Positions 5,560 through 7,491 of a DNA stretch of 7,491 nucleotides are shown piece after piece. The stretch's first letter is position 1. The number at the start of each line of letters is the position of its first letter. This DNA comes from Candidatus Yonathbacteria bacterium (GTDB taxonomy: Bacteria; Patescibacteriota; Minisyncoccia; Phycocordibacterales; UBA1550), in the NCBI GenBank assembly GCA_016201355.1, contig JACQCY010000024.1:1-7491 (forward strand). The letters are read 5' to 3'. The translations under genes and the position numbers were made by a program. The notes beneath the pieces were generated by a model. The model was not told the DNA's origin. It did not search any database and saw nothing but the letters and a program-made list of their open reading frames with translations.

Positions 5560-6609
5560 ATGTTTGAGAAATTTTATCAACTTTTTTCCAATGATATTGG
5601 CATCGACCTCGGTACTGCGAATACTTTGGTGTATGTGCGCGATCATGGCATTGTCTTGAACGAACCCTCTGTTGTTGCGGTCAATCAAAAGACCGGCACC
5701 GTGGTGTCTATTGGCGCGCACGCAAAGCAAATGCTCGGCCGTACTCCGGAACATGTGGTCGCTATTCGTCCGCTTGTTGATGGAGTAATTTCAAATTTTG
5801 AGGTAACCGAGGAAATGCTTACCTATTTGATAAATAAGGCAAATAAGGTTTCGAGAAAAAGCATTCGCCCACGTATTGTTGTTGGGGTTCCTTCGGGGAT
5901 TACCAGCGTTGAGATTCGCGCAGTGTATGATGCGGCAAAGAATGCTGGCGCGCGAGAAGTGCATATTGTCGAGGAGCCAATGGCGGCAGCTATTGGCATT
6001 AAACTTCCCGTCAACGATCCGGTAGGGAGTATGATTATCGACATAGGAGGAGGGACGACTGATATTGCCGTCATCTCTCTGGGGGGTATCGTAAAATCAA
6101 AAAATTTACACATTGCCGGAGATCATCTCAACAGTGATATTATAAATTATGCGCGCGATGAATTTCGGGTGCTTATCGGCGAACGAACAGCTGAGAGTAT
6201 AAAAATCGCTATTGGGAGCGCGCGCAAGGGGACAGAGTCAATGGAGGCGGCCATTCGCGGGAGGGATCTTGTTACGGGGCTTCCTCGCGAAATTATCGTT
6301 ACGGATGCGGATATAAGAGAAGCTCTCGCTCCTTCCATTTCGAGTCTTATGGAAGGGGTCAAAGAAGTCATTGAGACGACGCCCCCCGAAGTCCTTTCGG
6401 ATGTAATGAGCAGGGGAATTATTCTTGTTGGCGGAGGAGCGCTCTTGCGCGGGCTTGATGAGCTCCTTGCGCAAACACTCAGAGTTCCCGTGTATGTTGC
6501 AAACGATCCGCTTACCGCAGTAGTCCGCGGAGCGGGGATCATTCTTGAAAATATGGAAGAATTTAAAGGAGTCTTAATTGAACATGAAAGCGACCTTTCA
6601 CCGCAATAA
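5560..6609 (+). CDS. mreB: Rod-shape-determining actin homologue MreB
   Basis: Bacterial actin that polymerises in membrane-bound antiparallel filaments and guides the elongation machinery for cell-wall synthesis. The 349 residues are the family length. The N-terminus MFEKFYQLF is an aromatic, amphipathic segment suited to membrane binding. The nucleotide pocket is complete: phosphate-1 DIGIDLGTANT (12-22), the connecting block with the catalytic glutamate VEEPMAAAIG (137-146), phosphate-2 IIDIGGGTTDIAVISLGG (159-176) and the adenosine motif ILVGGGALLRGL (288-299). The gap after proS is 36 bp of repeat with no Shine-Dalgarno and no clear promoter, so transcription probably continues from the proS promoter. 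Its 3' end overlaps mreC by 26-32 bp, which points to coupled translation. Stop codon is TAA. Confidence 0.97.
   Translation: MFEKFYQLFSNDIGIDLGTANTLVYVRDHGIVLNEPSVVAVNQKTGTVVSIGAHAKQMLGRTPEHVVAIRPLVDGVISNFEVTEEMLTYLINKANKVSRKSIRPRIVVGVPSGITSVEIRAVYDAAKNAGAREVHIVEEPMAAAIGIKLPVNDPVGSMIIDIGGGTTDIAVISLGGIVKSKNLHIAGDHLNSDIINYARDEFRVLIGERTAESIKIAIGSARKGTESMEAAIRGRDLVTGLPREIIVTDADIREALAPSISSLMEGVKEVIETTPPEVLSDVMSRGIILVGGGALLRGLDELLAQTLRVPVYVANDPLTAVVRGAGIILENMEEFKGVLIEHESDLSPQ
6566..6571 (+). promoter_or_regulatory. Shine-Dalgarno sequence of mreC inside mreB
   Basis: AAGGAG lies within the last codons of mreB. It is 6 nt before a TTG (6578) and 12 nt before an ATG (6584). It is the only clear Shine-Dalgarno sequence in front of any gene in the window, and it belongs to the one gene that overlaps its upstream neighbour. 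Its spacing favours the TTG as start. Confidence 0.7.
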
Positions 6610-7387
6610 TCTTCGTTCTCGGAGAATATTATTTATATTCACGCTTATCGTTCTTCTTTGCGCCTCTTTTCTCCTCTATAGTCCTACGCGAAGAGTAGCA
6701 TCGCGGATCGTCTATAAAGAAGTTCCTTTTTTATTTGACATAGGAAATATAGTCACTGCAAATTTTGAGGAATTTTTTGGAAGTTTCCGCGCGAAAAGCA
6801 GTCTGGTAAAGGAAAATGCCGATCTTCGCGATTTTGTTGCCCGTATGCAAGCGCAGGTCCTCGACAGGAACCTCTTGGAGGAGAGAGTACAGATGCTTGA
6901 AGAAGTATTGGGACGCAAGGGTATGGATAACCGTGTCATTTCCACCGTGCTTTCGGGTCCCGGGCAATCGCCCTATGATACTTTGATCATTGATGCGGGC
7001 ATTGATGTTGGTATTCGTCGCGGAAATCTCGTAGTTTACGCGGGTGCGGGGGTCATTGGCCGTGTGGCAGAAGTCTATCCGTCATCGGCAAAGATAACGC
7101 TTTTTTCTTCGCCAACAGAGGAAGAGTTTTTCGTCTTGGTCGGGGGGGCCAAGGTCCCCGCAAAGGCGTGGGGCAGGGGTATGGGTAACTTTGAGACAAG
7201 AGTTCCCCAAGGGAGCATTGTTTCTGTTGGCTCGGATGTGGTGTTGTCTGAGAATCCTTCGTTTATTCTTGGTATTGTCGGATCAGTTGAAGAAAAAGAA
7301 TCTATGCCGTTTATAAAGGTTTTGTTCCGCGCGCCTTTTAATATTGCAGAGATCCGGCAAGTTGAAATAATTACTACTGTACCTTGA
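6578..7387 (+). CDS. mreC: Rod-shape-determining protein MreC
   Basis: Bitopic membrane protein that connects MreB filaments with the outer-face wall-synthesis enzymes (PBP2/RodA). The order is classic for the family: a short basic cytoplasmic N-terminus, one membrane segment at about 17-34 (ILFIFTLIVLLCASFLL), a coiled-coil stretch at about 74-112, then the paired beta-barrels. Barrel signatures are DTLIIDAGIDVGIRRG (134-149), GVIGRVAEVYPSSAKITLF (158-176) and, near the end, ILGIVGSVEEKE (230-241). Length is 269 residues from TTG 6578, or 267 from ATG 6584. Shine-Dalgarno spacing favours the TTG, codon preference the ATG, and I cannot settle it. The gene overlaps mreB. mreD would be expected next but is not seen in the remaining 104 bp. 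Stop codon is TGA. Confidence 0.95.
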   Translation: MNMKATFHRNNLRSRRILFIFTLIVLLCASFLLYSPTRRVASRIVYKEVPFLFDIGNIVTANFEEFFGSFRAKSSLVKENADLRDFVARMQAQVLDRNLLEERVQMLEEVLGRKGMDNRVISTVLSGPGQSPYDTLIIDAGIDVGIRRGNLVVYAGAGVIGRVAEVYPSSAKITLFSSPTEEEFFVLVGGAKVPAKAWGRGMGNFETRVPQGSIVSVGSDVVLSENPSFILGIVGSVEEKESMPFIKVLFRAPFNIAEIRQVEIITTVP

Positions 7388-7414
7388 ATTACGAAACTCG
7401 TCGAAACCGCATAT

Positions 7415-7491
7415 TTTCAGGGGACTCTCGGAGTGCGACGGCGCGAGAGTGAGCCGAAAATTCAGCAGAATTTTACGGCGTACCCCTGAAA
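7415..7491. other. 77-nt three-way-junction foldable element at window edge
   Basis: Three helices close on each other with almost no unpaired linker. P1 pairs TTTCAGGGG (7415-7423) with 7483-7491, 9 bp perfect. P2 pairs ACTCTCG (7424-7430) with 7444-7450, 7 bp perfect, with a 13-nt loop. P3 pairs 7453-7463 with 7468-7479, 11 bp with one bulged A (7475) and the tetraloop AGCA. Linkers are 0, 2 and 3 nt. The element follows the mreC stop by 27 bp and is more G/C-rich than most other gaps. It lacks the arms of a tRNA. It may be a structured RNA, a mobile or dispersed palindromic repeat, or a regulatory leader for the next gene. The fold is read by eye; the function is unknown. Confidence 0.7.

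Noticed and set aside
7385..7491. Possible recoding of TGA at the mreC end, since the frame stays open about 100 bases further
   Set aside because: The protein already ends where MreC proteins normally end, and the extension would be translated from the folded element; nothing else suggests TGA is read as an amino acid.
7415..7491. tRNA gene, suggested by the 77-nt length
   Set aside because: Only two hairpins hang on a 9-bp closing helix; there is no anticodon arm with a 7-nt loop and no T-loop motif.

Overview
The window reads as a compact, ordinary chromosomal segment of a bacterium, most likely a Patescibacteria/CPR member of the Parcubacteria type. The pointers are a short proline-tRNA ligase without the usual editing insertion, short intergenic gaps, almost no Shine-Dalgarno sequences, A/T-rich short-period arrays between genes, and a housekeeping cluster lacking isoprenoid and phospholipid genes. 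All seven genes end cleanly with TAA, TAG or TGA at the family-typical C-terminus, so the standard bacterial code fits. The lineage call is an inference from these traits, not from a marker phylogeny.

Layout. On the minus strand, dnaB (replicative helicase) is followed 41 bp later by recR (recombination mediator). After recR comes a strict 13-unit 7-bp array and then, at the window edge, a perfect 38-bp palindrome. A divergent intergenic region of about 120 bp separates dnaB from the plus-strand series frr (ribosome recycling factor), rseP (site-2 intramembrane protease), proS (prolyl-tRNA synthetase), mreB and mreC (cell-shape cytoskeleton). mreC is followed by a 77-nt element able to fold as a three-way junction, which ends on the last base of the window. 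Both edges therefore lie in inverted-repeat sequence, as expected if this is a whole contig broken at repeats.

How the genes relate. recR and dnaB serve DNA repair and replication. frr, rseP and proS look like a collapsed form of the common bacterial cluster frr-uppS-cdsA-dxr-rseP-proS, with the three isoprenoid/CDP-DAG genes missing exactly where a 144-bp gap with a nested inverted repeat now sits. mreB and mreC would form the membrane-associated rod scaffold; mreD, pbp2 and rodA, the usual next genes, would lie beyond the window.

What stands out. I found no new multi-gene system. The unusual signal is in expression and in the gaps. frr and proS (and less clearly dnaB) have promoter-like sequences whose predicted transcription start falls on or within a few bases of the start codon, implying leaderless mRNAs. 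Only mreC has a clear Shine-Dalgarno sequence. Gene junctions carry 7-bp or 9-bp period arrays that begin at stop codons, inverted arrays that supply the tail of ProS, and two strongly foldable elements.
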